A DNA stretch of 18,893 nt from Clostridia bacterium (GTDB lineage: Bacteria > Bacillota_A > Clostridia > Christensenellales > Aristaeellaceae), in assembly GCA_009783365.1 (NCBI GenBank), contig WRHG01000010.1, positions 1 through 18,893 of the forward strand, in the 5' to 3' direction. Numbering within the stretch: the stretch's first letter is position 1; each line of letters starts with the position of its first letter. The notes under the pieces are model-generated. The model did not search any database, was not told where the DNA came from, and saw nothing but the letters and a program-made list of their open reading frames with translations. Shown here piece by piece: positions 1 to 7,267 of the stretch. Both the position numbers and the translations under genes were made by a program.

Positions 1-1218
1 ACCCTGATGCTGCCCGGAGGCGGAACGGCAGGCATACACACCATGCTGCTGTACGGGGTCAGGCGGGGAGAAACCGTGGTGCTGCCTCGCCATTGCCATG
101 TCAGTACCTTGAACATCTGCGCAATCGCAGGCCTGGAGCCGGCTTTTCCGGTCCTTTCCCACACTGCCTGGGGGCGAGCCTACACCAGTGGGGAGGCTTA
201 CCGGGAAACCATGGAGCGCCATCCCCGCGCCAAAGCGGTCCTTGTGGTGCGGCCCGATTATTACGGGCTTCTGGCGGATCTGCAAACCATTGCCCGAGAA
301 GCCCGCCGCAACGGTATGCTGGTGCTCTGCGACGAAGCCCACGGCGCTACCTTAAACTGGCGCGGGGACGTGCCCAACGCCATGTCCCTGGAGGCGGATT
401 TGGCGGTGCAGAGCGCCCATAAAACCCTGCCTGCCATCACACCGGGCGCGTGGCTTCACGGGGGCTCATCCGTTGATATCCGTCGGTTGAGAAACCTCCT
501 GACACTGGTGCAGACCAGCAGCCCGTCCTTTATAACCATGCTCGCCCTGGATGAGGCCAGGGCCTGGATGGACATTCATGGGGAACGGGCTTGCGTCCGC
601 CTGAGAAAAGCGCTGCGGGAGTTTTACACGGCTGCGGAACGGCTGGGATATGCCCGCGGCCAGGACGACGCGCCGCCAGGCTTGGCTTACGACCCGCTTA
701 GGGTGGTACTTCAGGCCTTTGGCAGCGGCTTCGCCCTGGAGGAAGCCCTGCGCCGGCATGGCGTGGACATGGAAATGGCGGACGAGAACTGCGTGGTCGG
801 CATTCCGCCTCTGCGGGGGGGCGAAGCACGGCTTTCAAAGCTGCTTAAGGCATTGCGGCGCATTGAGAGGCAGGCGGGAAGCGGGCGGGGATCGCAAGTT
901 CCTTTTTCCGCGGTTCCGCCTCCCGGCATCCCCAATCGCGTTCTTTCTTTGGGAGAAGCCGCCTCCGCCCTCAGCGAGCCTCTGCCCGTCGCTCGGGCCG
1001 CGGGCCGCGTCAGCGCCGCAAATGTGGGGCGCTATCCGCCCGGCGTGGCTTTCCTCACCGCCGGGGAGGAAATCACCCCGGATATGGCGGCGTTTTTGGC
1101 AGGCCAGGATCCCGCCCGTATGTTCGGTTTGACGGAGCAGGGCGATCTGCCCTGTGTAGCAAACCCAGGAAGGGTTTCGTTCCCCGTGCAAAAACCCAGT
1201 AAGGAGCGTTCGTTGTGA
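1..1218 (+). CDS. Orn/Lys/Arg decarboxylase family protein (5' end outside window)
   Basis: This is a fold-type I PLP enzyme of the Orn/Lys/Arg decarboxylase group, the family of Bacillus YaaO and SpeA. Members decarboxylate basic amino acids to polyamines or cadaverine in the cytoplasm; the substrate here cannot be read. The frame is open from base 1, and the visible start resembles the internal GSTxGI loop of the family (GGGTAGIH), so roughly 60-80 N-terminal residues lie upstream. Visible motifs are DEAHG (nt 331-345), the PLP-binding lysine in SAHKTLP (Lys codon 421-423), and a diverged C-terminal decarboxylase domain after about nt 900. The stop overlaps the GTG start of the next gene by 4 bp, so the two are translationally coupled. 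The pairing of a YaaO-like gene with tmk is a known Bacillota arrangement. The family call is firm and the substrate is open. Confidence 0.9.
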   Translation, partial: TLMLPGGGTAGIHTMLLYGVRRGETVVLPRHCHVSTLNICAIAGLEPAFPVLSHTAWGRAYTSGEAYRETMERHPRAKAVLVVRPDYYGLLADLQTIAREARRNGMLVLCDEAHGATLNWRGDVPNAMSLEADLAVQSAHKTLPAITPGAWLHGGSSVDIRRLRNLLTLVQTSSPSFITMLALDEARAWMDIHGERACVRLRKALREFYTAAERLGYARGQDDAPPGLAYDPLRVVLQAFGSGFALEEALRRHGVDMEMADENCVVGIPPLRGGEARLSKLLKALRRIERQAGSGRGSQVPFSAVPPPGIPNRVLSLGEAASALSEPLPVARAAGRVSAANVGRYPPGVAFLTAGEEITPDMAAFLAGQDPARMFGLTEQGDLPCVANPGRVSFPVQKPSKERSL

Positions 1219-2513
1219 AACAGCTTCCCTATGACGCGGTTATTTTTGACCTGGACGGCACCCTGTGCAACGCGGAGCAGGGGATTATTTCTTCCGCCCG
1301 TTATGCCATGGCTCAGCTTCAACAGCCAATCCCCGAAGGCGTCGATCTGCGAGATCTTGTGGGGCCGCCTTTATACCAAAACTTTGTGGAGATTTTGGGC
1401 GTTCCCCCGGATATGGCCGGGCAGGCGATGATGCTGTACCGGGATTACTTCGAGCGGGAAGGGATGTATGCGTATACCGTGTATCCTCACATCCGTTCCA
1501 TTTTGCATACGCTGCGGGCAAACGGGGCCTATCTGGCCATGGCTACCTCCAAACCGGAAAAATACGCCCTGGCTGTGTTGGATCATTTTACCCTCACCCA
1601 TTACTTTCACAGGATCGTGACGGAGCAGGACGACATGCACGCGCTCCGCAAGCCGGAGCTGGTCCGCAGGGCCTTGCCGGCTAAGTACAGGCGGGCCGCC
1701 ATGGTAGGGGATCGCAGTTTCGACATGGTGGGAGCGGCGGCCAATCATATTGAAGGGATTGGCGTTGAGTACGGAAGCGGCAGGCCGGGCGAACTGCAGG
1801 AGGCGGGCGCGGCATTCACCGCGCCGGATACGGCTGCCCTGTATGAACTTCTGTGCCGGGGGGCGGAGATCCCGCGCGGGTTCTTCCTCACCGTGGAAGG
1901 TCCGGACGGCAGCGGCAAAACCACCCAGGTGGATCTGCTGGAACAGAACCTGCGGGATTATGGCTATAGCGTGCTGCGCACCAGGGAACCGGGCGGAAGC
2001 GCCATCAGCGAGGAAATTCGGCGTATCATTTTAGACACCGGGAATGTGGAAATGTGTGCCGCCTGTGAAGCGCTGCTATATGCGGCGGCCCGCGCACAAC
2101 ATGTTCACCAGGTAATCCGTCCGGCGGTGGAAAAGGGCATGCTGGTGCTCTGCGACCGCTTTGTGGACAGTTCCATCGCTTACCAGGGAGGCGGACGGGA
2201 GTTGGGTATCGAAGCTGTACGGCAGATCAACGCCCCGGCGGTTGGGAATATGCTGCCGGATGCCACGCTGTATTTGAACATCGACGCCAAGGCGGCGTTA
2301 AGGCGCAAGCGCAGCGCCTCCTCCCCCGACCGGCTGGAGCTGGAGGATTTTGATTTCCATGAGCGGGTTCAAAGGACTTATGAGCGGCTCATCCGGGACA
2401 ATCCGCAACGATACATGATCGTGAACGCGGACCAGGGAGCGGAAGCCCTGGCAAGGGAAGCCCTGGCCGCTGTGGTGACCAGGCTGGAGCTGCCGCGTAA
2501 GCGGGAGGCATAG
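1215..2513 (+). CDS. tmk: HAD-family phosphatase fused to thymidylate kinase
   Basis: This 432-residue protein joins two enzymes in one uninterrupted frame. Residues 1-215 are a phosphoglycolate-phosphatase-like HAD hydrolase: nucleophile and acid are in DLDGT (D12, D14), the motif II-like ATSKP is near 110-114, K146 is a motif III candidate, and GDRSFD is at 165-170. Residues 222-432 are dTMP kinase: P-loop GPDGSGKTT (229-237), TREPGG (256-261), DRFVDSS (314-320), the YQGGGR segment, and an Arg-rich lid region around 363-375. Tmk makes dTDP from dTMP and ATP for DNA synthesis. The HAD substrate is unknown. The GTG start at 1215 has AAGGAG (1201-1206) upstream and overlaps the preceding stop; mnmA follows after 7 bp. 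Standalone Tmk is about 205-215 residues, so the kinase half is full length and both halves keep their catalytic residues. Confidence 0.93.
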   Translation: MKQLPYDAVIFDLDGTLCNAEQGIISSARYAMAQLQQPIPEGVDLRDLVGPPLYQNFVEILGVPPDMAGQAMMLYRDYFEREGMYAYTVYPHIRSILHTLRANGAYLAMATSKPEKYALAVLDHFTLTHYFHRIVTEQDDMHALRKPELVRRALPAKYRRAAMVGDRSFDMVGAAANHIEGIGVEYGSGRPGELQEAGAAFTAPDTAALYELLCRGAEIPRGFFLTVEGPDGSGKTTQVDLLEQNLRDYGYSVLRTREPGGSAISEEIRRIILDTGNVEMCAACEALLYAAARAQHVHQVIRPAVEKGMLVLCDRFVDSSIAYQGGGRELGIEAVRQINAPAVGNMLPDATLYLNIDAKAALRRKRSASSPDRLELEDFDFHERVQRTYERLIRDNPQRYMIVNADQGAEALAREALAAVVTRLELPRKREA

Positions 2514-2520
2514 GCGGAAA

Positions 2521-3633
2521 ATGGAACGGGTTGTGGTGGGCATGTCCGGCGGGGTGGATTCCTCTGTGGCGGCGCTGCTGCTGAAAGAACAGGGGTATGA
2601 CGTGGTGGGCGTGTTCATGAAAAACTGGGATGAGCAGGATGAGGGCGGTGAGTGTACAGCCGCCCAGGACTGGCGGGACGTACAGCGCGTATGCGGTATC
2701 CTGGGCATTCCCTCTTATGGGGTCAACTTTGAAAAGGAATACCGGGAACGGGTTTTTGACCAATTTTTATGGGAGTATGAGCGGGGTCGAACCCCCAACC
2801 CGGACGTGCTGTGTAACCGGGAAATCAAGTTCAAAGCCTTTTTGGATTTTTCCATGAAGCTGGGGGCGGTTCGGATGGCTACCGGGCATTTTGTGCGAAG
2901 CCGGTGTGCGGAAGGGCATCCTATGCTGCTGCGGGGCAGTGATCCGGACAAGGACCAGAGCTATTTTCTGCACATGTTGAAGGAAGCCCAGCTTGCCAAG
3001 GCGCTCTTTCCCGTGGGAAGCATGACCAAGAACCAGGTACGGGAACTGGCCGGGAAGGCTGGGTTGCCTGTGAGCCAGAAAAGGGATTCCACGGGAATCT
3101 GTTTTATTGGCGAACGGAACTTCCGCCAATTTTTACGCGGCTTTTTGCCCCTGCAGCCAGGGGAGATGCAGACCCGGGACGGGAAGAAGGTGGGCGAGCA
3201 TATAGGCCTTGCTTATTATACCCTGGGGCAGCGGCGGGGCTTGGGTATCGGCGGCGCGGGGGACGGCCGCAGATGGTATGTGATTGCGAAGGATTTGAAG
3301 CGGAACGTGCTGGTGGTGGCCCAGGGGAAGGACTGTCCCGGACTGTACAGCCGCTATGTGCGCGCGGCCCAATTGACTTGGATCGCGGGAACGGCTCCTG
3401 TGCCTGAGGGCGAGCCCTTTCGCTGCGCTGCCAAGTTCCGCTACCGCCAGGCGGATCAGCCTGTTTGCGCGGTGCCGAGAGGTCAGGCGCTTTATCTGCG
3501 GGCGGATGAACTACAGCGGGCCGTCACCCCCGGGCAGAGCGTTGTTTTGTATCAAGGTGAGATTTGCCTGGGCGGGGCCGTCGCCGAAGAAGCGGGCATG
3601 GAGCCGATGGAAGAATGGAGCGTTGGGTTTTAA
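2521..3633 (+). CDS. mnmA: tRNA-specific 2-thiouridylase MnmA
   Basis: MnmA installs sulfur at C2 of the wobble uridine (s2U34) of tRNA-Lys, -Glu and -Gln, using ATP and a persulfide relay. The 370-residue length is typical. The N-terminal PP-loop is GMSGGVDSS (residues 7-15). The two catalytic cysteines are C98 in NPDVLCNREIKF and C194 in STGICFIGER, with the ATGH and DKDQSYFL signatures between them. The C-terminal third has the usual GLGIGG and beta-barrel segments. The ATG at 2521 lies 7 bp after the tmk stop; a GGGAGG sits 11 nt upstream, inside the end of tmk, so coupled translation is likely. The gene belongs to the same operon-like cluster as the decarboxylase and tmk. No irregularity was seen. 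Confidence 0.95.
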   Translation: MERVVVGMSGGVDSSVAALLLKEQGYDVVGVFMKNWDEQDEGGECTAAQDWRDVQRVCGILGIPSYGVNFEKEYRERVFDQFLWEYERGRTPNPDVLCNREIKFKAFLDFSMKLGAVRMATGHFVRSRCAEGHPMLLRGSDPDKDQSYFLHMLKEAQLAKALFPVGSMTKNQVRELAGKAGLPVSQKRDSTGICFIGERNFRQFLRGFLPLQPGEMQTRDGKKVGEHIGLAYYTLGQRRGLGIGGAGDGRRWYVIAKDLKRNVLVVAQGKDCPGLYSRYVRAAQLTWIAGTAPVPEGEPFRCAAKFRYRQADQPVCAVPRGQALYLRADELQRAVTPGQSVVLYQGEICLGGAVAEEAGMEPMEEWSVGF

Positions 3634-3708
3634 GACGTTCACCGGGGCTGGCCGGATTTGCCGGATTTACTGAACGAAACCGGTCCGGCAGCGATTGGGA
3701 GGGAAGGA

Positions 3709-5025
3709 ATGGACTTCGAACACCGCCAAGCCGGGCGCGCCTTTTGCGGATTGCTTTTGTCGCTTGTCCTGGCGCTGCTTCCCGCCAAGGGAACAGCCGA
3801 AGATCCTGCGGAGGAGGTTTCCCGCTGGGAGCTTGAGCAGGCCGACGCCGCTACCGGCGCGATTGCGGCCGATGAAACATTGAACGCCCGGGCCAAGCTG
3901 GATCGCGTATTCAAGTCCTACGCCACCATGGGTGCTTGTGTGGCGGTAATTCACGAGGGTGAAATCGTTTTTACCCATACCTACGGCACGCGAATGCGCG
4001 GGCGTGGAAAGGAAAGCGACGAGCCTGTTACGGAGGATACGCTTTTTCAGGTGGGAAGCATCTCCAAAATGGTGGCTGGCATCGGGCTGCTCTGCCTGGT
4101 GGAGGACGGCATGGCGGAGCTGGACAGCGACCTGAGCGATTTGTTCGGCTTTCCTGTACGCAACCCCGCCTATCCGGACAGGCCGATCACCCTTCGTCAA
4201 CTCATGAGCCATACGGCGGGGCTTCGGGACAGCGGGCATTACCAAATGGCGCTTGACGGCAATGCCAGGCCGCTTTCCTCGCTGTTTCGAGGAAACGCCG
4301 CGCGCTTTACCTTCTTAGATCATTTCCGGAGCGGCGCCAACGTCCAATACAGCAATTTTGGGGGCGGCGTCGCCGGGAGCCTGATCGAGGCCCTTTCGGG
4401 CCAAACGGTGGATCAGTACCTGACGCGGCGGGTTTTTTTGCCGTTGGGCATTACCGCGGGGTATCAAGCCAGCCTGCTCCCCCGAGATATGAAGCTGGCT
4501 AATATGTACGCTATGCCCTCGCGCAGGCTCATGAAGGAGCCCGGCCGCGACCCTGCCCATATCATAAGCCCGGCGCCGGAGTATGATTACTTTCTTACGG
4601 CGGGCAAGCTCTTGATCTCCTCGCCGGACCTGGCGAAGATCCTGATCATGCTTTGCGACGGCGGCGTTTATGGAAACACGCGCATCCTTAAGGCAAGTAC
4701 GGCCTGGGAGATGCGGAGGCCGCAAAACTTCATCGGATCCGTGGTTTGCGCTTCCAACAGAGGGCTTTTCATGAACGTCATCGTCGATAACCAGGTGGAA
4801 GGCCGCGTCATGTACGGGCACGGCGGCAAGGCGTATGGTATGCTTTGCGCCGCGTACTTTGACCCTGCCGACCGAACGGGCGTGGTCATGTTGACCAACG
4901 GCTGCAACAACCGAAAGGTATATAACGGGGTAGGTATGCTGGGGCGGGCGGTGATGCGGATTTGTTATGGAGAGCTGCTGGACGGGAAGGCGTCTTTACG
5001 AGACCCGTGGCTGGTGGAGGAATAG
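3709..5025 (+). CDS. Secreted serine hydrolase, class C beta-lactamase/PBP-like
   Basis: This 438-residue exported protein belongs to the beta-lactamase family serine hydrolases (AmpC, D-Ala-D-Ala carboxypeptidase and esterase relatives). The start is set at ATG 3709 because GGGAGGGAAGG (3698-3707) lies just upstream; the frame is open further back to a TTG at 3658. A signal peptide spans about residues 1-30 with hydrophobic core CGLLLSLVLALL and likely cleavage after KGTA. The family triad is visible: SxxK as S117-I-S-K120, YxN as Y214-S-N216, and the third motif as GHGGK near 370-374 in place of KTG. The HTAGL signature is at 168-172. The HGG type of third motif is usual for non-lactamase members such as esterases and peptidases, so antibiotic hydrolysis is not implied. 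It lies 75 bp after mnmA and may have its own transcript. The substrate is unknown. Confidence 0.88.
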   Translation: MDFEHRQAGRAFCGLLLSLVLALLPAKGTAEDPAEEVSRWELEQADAATGAIAADETLNARAKLDRVFKSYATMGACVAVIHEGEIVFTHTYGTRMRGRGKESDEPVTEDTLFQVGSISKMVAGIGLLCLVEDGMAELDSDLSDLFGFPVRNPAYPDRPITLRQLMSHTAGLRDSGHYQMALDGNARPLSSLFRGNAARFTFLDHFRSGANVQYSNFGGGVAGSLIEALSGQTVDQYLTRRVFLPLGITAGYQASLLPRDMKLANMYAMPSRRLMKEPGRDPAHIISPAPEYDYFLTAGKLLISSPDLAKILIMLCDGGVYGNTRILKASTAWEMRRPQNFIGSVVCASNRGLFMNVIVDNQVEGRVMYGHGGKAYGMLCAAYFDPADRTGVVMLTNGCNNRKVYNGVGMLGRAVMRICYGELLDGKASLRDPWLVEE

Positions 5026-5074
5026 GGAAATACACACCAAAAACAGAAAAAAGCGGGAAAAAGCGCAAAATCGC

Positions 5075-5104
5075 TTGCGCTTTAGGAGGAACAACCGATA
5101 TAAT
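5075..5104 (+). promoter_or_regulatory. Candidate sigma-A promoter of the liv operon
   Basis: A perfect TATAAT lies at 5099-5104, about 44 nt before the binding-protein start. A weak -35 match, TTGCGC (5075-5080), sits 18 nt upstream. The 122-bp gap after the hydrolase gene makes an operon promoter here reasonable. The -35 is poor, so confidence is limited. Confidence 0.4.
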
Positions 5105-5147
5105 AGGGCAAGCATTTTCAATGCGAAAAGAAAAAGGAGGAAAAATC

Positions 5148-6278
5148 ATGAAAAAATGGCTTGGCATCCTGTTATCGCTGATATTGGCGGCAAGCTTCAT
5201 ATTGCCGGCAATGGCCGAGGATACGATCAAGGTGGGCGGCATTGGCTGCCTGACGGGCCCCTATGCCATGTACGGCATTGGCGTGCGTAACGGGATTGAT
5301 CTGTACGTGGAGGAGCTGAACGCCGGCGGCGGTATCGACGGCAAACTGGTGGAAGTAATCTGGGAGGACGATGAGAGCGCTGACGAAAAGGCCATCAACG
5401 CGTACAACAAGCTGGTGCAGAGCGACGGTGTGGTTGCCATCCTGGGTTCCGTGCTCTCCGGCCAAACGGACGCGGTGGCGGATTATGCGGCCGAGGACGG
5501 CATCCCCATGATCAGCGCCTCCGCCACGAGGTATGATATCACCACCAATAGACCCAACGTTTTCCGTACCTGCTTCCTGGATCCATTCCAGGGGATATCC
5601 ATGGCCAACTTCGCCAGGGACGAGTTTGACGCCGTTAATCTGGCAGTGCTGTATGAAAACGGCAACGACTATTCCACGGGCCTTAAGGATACCTTTATCG
5701 CCCAGGCGGAAAAGAACGGCCAGGAAGTATTGGCCGTGGAAGCTTCGGCCATGGGGGATGTGGATTTTAAAGCCCAGCTTACAAAAATCAAAGACGTGTC
5801 GCCCGAAGTGGTGTTCCTGCCCTATTATGGCCCCGAAGCGGCCCTGATTATGACACAGGCCAAGGAGCTTGGCTTGGATGTAAAATTTGTGGGAGCAGAC
5901 GGCATCTCCAGCATCGGGGATTCCATCAGTGATAAGAGCCTGTTGCCGGGCGTCTTCTATTCCGACCACTTCTCCACCGACGCGGACAGCCCCATGGTGC
6001 AGAGCTTTCTGGAGGGGTACGAGAAAAAATATGGGGAAGGGCCCAGCATCGCTTTTAACGCCACGGGCTATGACGCCGCGCTGGTGCTTGTCAGCGCCAT
6101 CAAGGCCGCCGGCACCACCGAGTTTCAGCCTGTGGTAGACGCCATCAAGGGCACCAGCCTGGAAGGCGTGTCCGGCGTAATCACTTTTGACGATCATAAC
6201 GATCCCATCAAGAGCGCCTTTATCATGACTTTTGACGAGTCAGGCAACAAGTTGTTTGTAAAGCAGCAAAATCCGTAA
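5148..6278 (+). CDS. livK: Branched-chain amino acid-type ABC transporter substrate-binding protein
   Basis: This 376-residue extracytoplasmic solute-binding protein is of the Leu/Ile/Val-binding (periplasmic-binding fold type I) family. It captures an amino acid or similar small ligand for the LivHMGF membrane complex encoded next to it. ATG 5148 is chosen because AAAGGAGG (5133-5140) lies 7 nt upstream and a signal peptide begins immediately (MKKWLGILLSLILAAS). Cleavage is expected after A-M-A at residue 23. The mature N-terminus IKVGGIGCLTGPYAMYG is the standard family opening, followed by ligand-loop segments around ILGSVLSGQT and SASATRYD. There is no lipobox cysteine at the cleavage site, which is unusual for a monoderm Gram-positive. 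The specific ligand cannot be predicted; the liv naming is by family. Confidence 0.92.
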   Translation: MKKWLGILLSLILAASFILPAMAEDTIKVGGIGCLTGPYAMYGIGVRNGIDLYVEELNAGGGIDGKLVEVIWEDDESADEKAINAYNKLVQSDGVVAILGSVLSGQTDAVADYAAEDGIPMISASATRYDITTNRPNVFRTCFLDPFQGISMANFARDEFDAVNLAVLYENGNDYSTGLKDTFIAQAEKNGQEVLAVEASAMGDVDFKAQLTKIKDVSPEVVFLPYYGPEAALIMTQAKELGLDVKFVGADGISSIGDSISDKSLLPGVFYSDHFSTDADSPMVQSFLEGYEKKYGEGPSIAFNATGYDAALVLVSAIKAAGTTEFQPVVDAIKGTSLEGVSGVITFDDHNDPIKSAFIMTFDESGNKLFVKQQNP

Positions 6279-6286
6279 ACCTGTTT

Positions 6287-6361
6287 CTGAAAGAGGGGGA
6301 TGGGCCTCCTCTTTCAGCCCTTTCCCAAGGGGCGTACCGCGCCCTTTGGGAAAGGGCTGAA
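6287..6361 (+). promoter_or_regulatory. Overlapping pair of stem-loops between binding protein and permease genes
   Basis: Hairpin 1 pairs 6287-6296 with 6308-6317 (10 bp, CTGAAAGAGG arm). Hairpin 2 pairs 6313-6333 with 6341-6361 (21 bp, one G-T pair, 7-nt loop). The right arm of hairpin 1 shares 6313-6317 with the left arm of hairpin 2, so both cannot be fully formed at once. No U-tract follows, so this is not a classical terminator. Hairpins at this position in ABC operons often stabilise the upstream binding-protein mRNA or partly block readthrough, which keeps the binding protein more abundant than the permease. The purine-rich ribosome binding region of the next gene starts about 4 nt after the hairpin. 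Confidence 0.65.
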
Positions 6362-6373
6362 CCAAGAGAAGGG

Positions 6374-7258
6374 GTGAAAGACTTGCTCTTCTTGAGCCAG
6401 ATCATCAATGGCCTGGGCACGGGGGCTATTTATGCCTTGATTGCCCTTGGATACACCATGGTGTACGGCATTGTGCGCCTGATTAACTTCGCCCACGGCG
6501 ATATTCTGATGGTGGGTTCCTTTACGGCGGTGCTCTTGATGACGGGGGCGGGGCTGCCCTTTCCCATCGCGTTGATAGCCGCTATGATGGTTTGCGTGGT
6601 TTTTGGCGTGGTTATTGAACGGGTGGCATACAAGCCTCTGCGAAATGCGCCGCGCATCTGTTCGCTCATCACGGCCATCGGCGTCAGCTACTTGCTGCAA
6701 AACAGCGCCCAGCTGCTGTTTTCCGCAAATCCGAGGCCTTTTCCAACGGTGTTTCAGGTGGCTCCCATCATGATTGGCGGTTTTGGCTTGAGCTTTATCA
6801 CCCTGCTGACGGTAGCGGTCTCCGTGCTGTTGATGATCCTGCTGACCCTCTTTGTGCAGAAGACCCGCATGGGAAAGGCTATGCGGGCTGTGAGCCAGGA
6901 TGCCGGCGCGGCCAGGCTGATGGGGATTAACGTGAATGTGACCATTTCCGTCACCTTTGCCATCGGTTGCGCCCTGGCGGGGGTTGGGGCGTTTCTGTAC
7001 TGCATCGCCTATCCTTCCGTGGCCCCTACCATGGGGGCAATGCCTGGTTTAAAAGCTTTCATTGCGGCGGTGCTGGGGGGCATTGGCATGCTGCCCGGAG
7101 CCATGCTGGGCGGGTTCATCATGGGTGTGGCGGAGAGTCTCACCAAGGGATTTATCTCCACCCAGCTCTCCGATGCGGTGGTGTACGGCATCTTAATCGT
7201 GGTGCTGCTGGTTAAGCCTTCGGGCCTTCTTGGCAATGCCGCCCGTGAGAAAGTGTAG
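6374..7258 (+). CDS. livH: Branched-chain amino acid-type ABC permease LivH
   Basis: This 294-residue polytopic membrane protein is the LivH-type transmembrane subunit of the HAAT family. The N-terminal block INGLGTGAIYALIALGYT and the following INFAHGD are the hallmark LivH signature. Later segments include the EAA-like loop region (residues roughly 180-220) and GxxMLPGAMLGGF near the C-terminus. It pairs with LivM to form the channel. The start is ambiguous: GTG 6374 has its purine-rich AGAAGGGG almost touching it, whereas TTG 6383 (three residues later) is 6-9 nt from AAGGGGTG, a better spacing. Either gives a normal-length LivH. A strong double hairpin separates it from the binding-protein gene, and livM begins within about 10 bp of its stop. 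Confidence 0.92.
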   Translation: MKDLLFLSQIINGLGTGAIYALIALGYTMVYGIVRLINFAHGDILMVGSFTAVLLMTGAGLPFPIALIAAMMVCVVFGVVIERVAYKPLRNAPRICSLITAIGVSYLLQNSAQLLFSANPRPFPTVFQVAPIMIGGFGLSFITLLTVAVSVLLMILLTLFVQKTRMGKAMRAVSQDAGAARLMGINVNVTISVTFAIGCALAGVGAFLYCIAYPSVAPTMGAMPGLKAFIAAVLGGIGMLPGAMLGGFIMGVAESLTKGFISTQLSDAVVYGILIVVLLVKPSGLLGNAAREKV

Positions 7259-7267
7259 GTGGGCGGG

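Noticed and set aside
5172..6197. 341-codon antisense ORF inside the binding-protein gene
   Set aside because: The sense frame has a clear signal peptide and family motifs; the antisense frame shows no domain and no ribosome site.
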